Source: Bifidobacterium breve (GTDB lineage: Bacteria > Actinomycetota > Acidimicrobiia > Acidimicrobiales > Ilumatobacteraceae). From it: a stretch of 6,002 nucleotides of DNA. The stretch covers positions 1 to 6,002 of the forward strand of contig CALPPJ020000095.1 in NCBI GenBank assembly GCA_943325425.2. The letters are read 5' to 3'. Below are positions 5,084 through 6,002 of the stretch, piece after piece. The stretch's first letter is position 1, and every line of letters starts with the position of its first letter. Made by a program: the position numbers and the translations under genes. The notes below the pieces were generated by a model that made no database searches, had not been told where the DNA came from, and saw only the letters and a list, made by a program, of their open reading frames with translations.

Positions 5084-6002
5084 ATGAGAATCGCTTTATT
5101 AGTAGCAAAGTTTGAACCAGGGGGTCTGATTGCAGTTAATTCTCAGTTGGTTGCGGCGCTCACTGAAAAGGGCCATCACGTTGTTTTGGTAAGTGCCACG
5201 ATTGACCCTGGAACTACCGATCAAATTCCTGAGGGCTCGGTTGCGCTAGAAGCAAATTCGTCATTTAGATCCATGTCGATGATTAAGTCAAAGTTGTTCA
5301 GCGATGATTACGACATTGTCATTGTCAGCCAGCTTTTCATGGGCTTGATAGCGTTTTGGGCGCGCCCTCGGCAGTCTTCAACATCGCTGCTGCTTGTAGA
5401 GCACTCTTCGCTTGATTATTGGAAAGAGTCTCCGAAAGTTAAGGACAGGATTGTCTTTAGGTTGGCAAGGCTATTTTTGGGAAACGTTGATCAAATTGCG
5501 GCAGTCTCCCAAGACACAACAGCAACGATCAACAAGCAGTTCAGAAAACTGAAACAGCCCGCGGCGTATTTGCCGAACCCGGTACTGAACGGGAATGAAG
5601 CTGTTTTTAACAGAGATGAATTGCAGGTGAGTAGCAGAAGTGGACTTGTTTTTGCAGGACGTCTCGCACCTGAGAAGCGCTTAGCCGACATCATTAATGC
5701 TTTCGCTTTAATAGTAAAAGAGGTTTCCGATGATTTAGTAATTTTGGGCGATGGGACCGAGATGAACAACTGTGTGGAACTTGTGAACGGACTGGGCATA
5801 ACTGATCGGGTTCATTTCAAAGGTTTTGTCAACAACGTAAAAGATTATTTTGCAGAATCGCGATGCGTGGTTCTGGCCTCCGAATTTGAAGGTTTGCCAA
5901 CGGTTCTAATTGAGGCCTTGGCACAAGGATGTCAAGTGGTTTCTACTAATTGCCCAACTGGACCAGCTGAAATTCTTGAAAACGGGAAGTACGGCTATTT
6001 AA
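5084..6002 (+). CDS. Family 4 (GT-B fold) glycosyltransferase, C-terminus cut by the window
   Basis: A probable retaining glycosyltransferase of the GT4 family, likely acting at the cytoplasmic membrane face on a lipid-linked glycan. I read 306 uninterrupted codons from ATG 5084 to the right edge; about 50-70 residues are probably missing. The N-terminal GT-B domain opens MRIALLVAKFEPGG (1-14), whose glycine-rich end is usual in GT4. It continues with TEKGHHVVLVS near 27-37 and VEHSS at 105-109. VSQDT near 141-145 and YLPNPV near 162-167 mark the linker to the second domain. That domain has FAGRLAPEKR at 190-199, with the phosphate-contacting Arg193 and Lys198. LGDG lies at 221-224, and the EX7E motif is Glu269 and Glu277 within EFEGLPTVLIEALAQG. 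NCPTGPAEILENGKYGYL at 289-306 is typical of the donor site. Its ribosome site is weak (GGGA, eight bases before the ATG), and an in-frame GTG at 5066 is a less likely start. Donor sugar unknown. Confidence 0.9.
   Translation, partial: MRIALLVAKFEPGGLIAVNSQLVAALTEKGHHVVLVSATIDPGTTDQIPEGSVALEANSSFRSMSMIKSKLFSDDYDIVIVSQLFMGLIAFWARPRQSSTSLLLVEHSSLDYWKESPKVKDRIVFRLARLFLGNVDQIAAVSQDTTATINKQFRKLKQPAAYLPNPVLNGNEAVFNRDELQVSSRSGLVFAGRLAPEKRLADIINAFALIVKEVSDDLVILGDGTEMNNCVELVNGLGITDRVHFKGFVNNVKDYFAESRCVVLASEFEGLPTVLIEALAQGCQVVSTNCPTGPAEILENGKYGYL

Noticed and set aside
5491..5799. Leftward 102-codon frame inside the family 4 glycosyltransferase
   Set aside because: It is antisense to the GT-B core, including the FAGRLAPEKR block, and has no motif of its own.
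1..6002. A novel defence system, mobile element, CRISPR array or RNA gene
   Set aside because: Coding sequence with known enzyme families covers nearly all of the window. I found no repeat array, transposase, integrase, nuclease, helicase, tRNA-like or rRNA-like sequence.

Overview
This window is part of a cell-surface polysaccharide biosynthesis locus (capsule, exopolysaccharide or wall glycan) from a bacterium of moderate GC content. All six genes can be assigned to a family; two of them are cut by the window edges. I see no RNA gene, CRISPR array, insertion sequence, phage gene or defence system. Host assignment is uncertain. The epimerase, decarboxylase and dehydrogenase sequences and the free use of TTG and GTG starts look to me like an actinobacterium of moderate GC, perhaps an aquatic one. 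That is an impression from recalled family sequences, not a search result.

Layout. The left half (1-3092) is one leftward unit of three tightly coupled nucleotide-sugar genes. In transcription order they are UDP-glucose 6-dehydrogenase (1809-3092), UDP-glucuronate decarboxylase (847-1806) and a GalE-type UDP-sugar 4-epimerase (1-850, C-terminus off the window). The first junction has a 2-base gap and the second a 4-base GTGA overlap. A 155-base divergent intergenic region (3093-3247) holds weak promoter-like elements for both directions. The right half has three single glycosyltransferase genes on alternating strands: a family 2 enzyme rightward (3248-4132), another family 2 enzyme leftward (4142-5035), and a family 4 GT-B enzyme rightward that runs off the right edge (5084-6002).

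How the genes fit together. The left unit would convert UDP-glucose to UDP-glucuronate and then UDP-xylose. The epimerase would interconvert either UDP-glucose and UDP-galactose or, given its position after the decarboxylase, UDP-xylose and UDP-L-arabinose. The three glycosyltransferases would use such donors to build a repeat unit. No initiating transferase, flippase, polymerase or ABC exporter is in view, so the assembly machinery must lie outside.

Composition shifts at the divergent region. Hand counts over 420-base samples give about 52-53% GC in the nucleotide-sugar genes and about 45-48% in the glycosyltransferases. This is typical of a conserved precursor module beside a variable transferase region. 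I found no evidence for a novel system. The most useful leads are the possible UDP-L-arabinose pathway, the composition step, and the alternating, closely packed glycosyltransferase genes.
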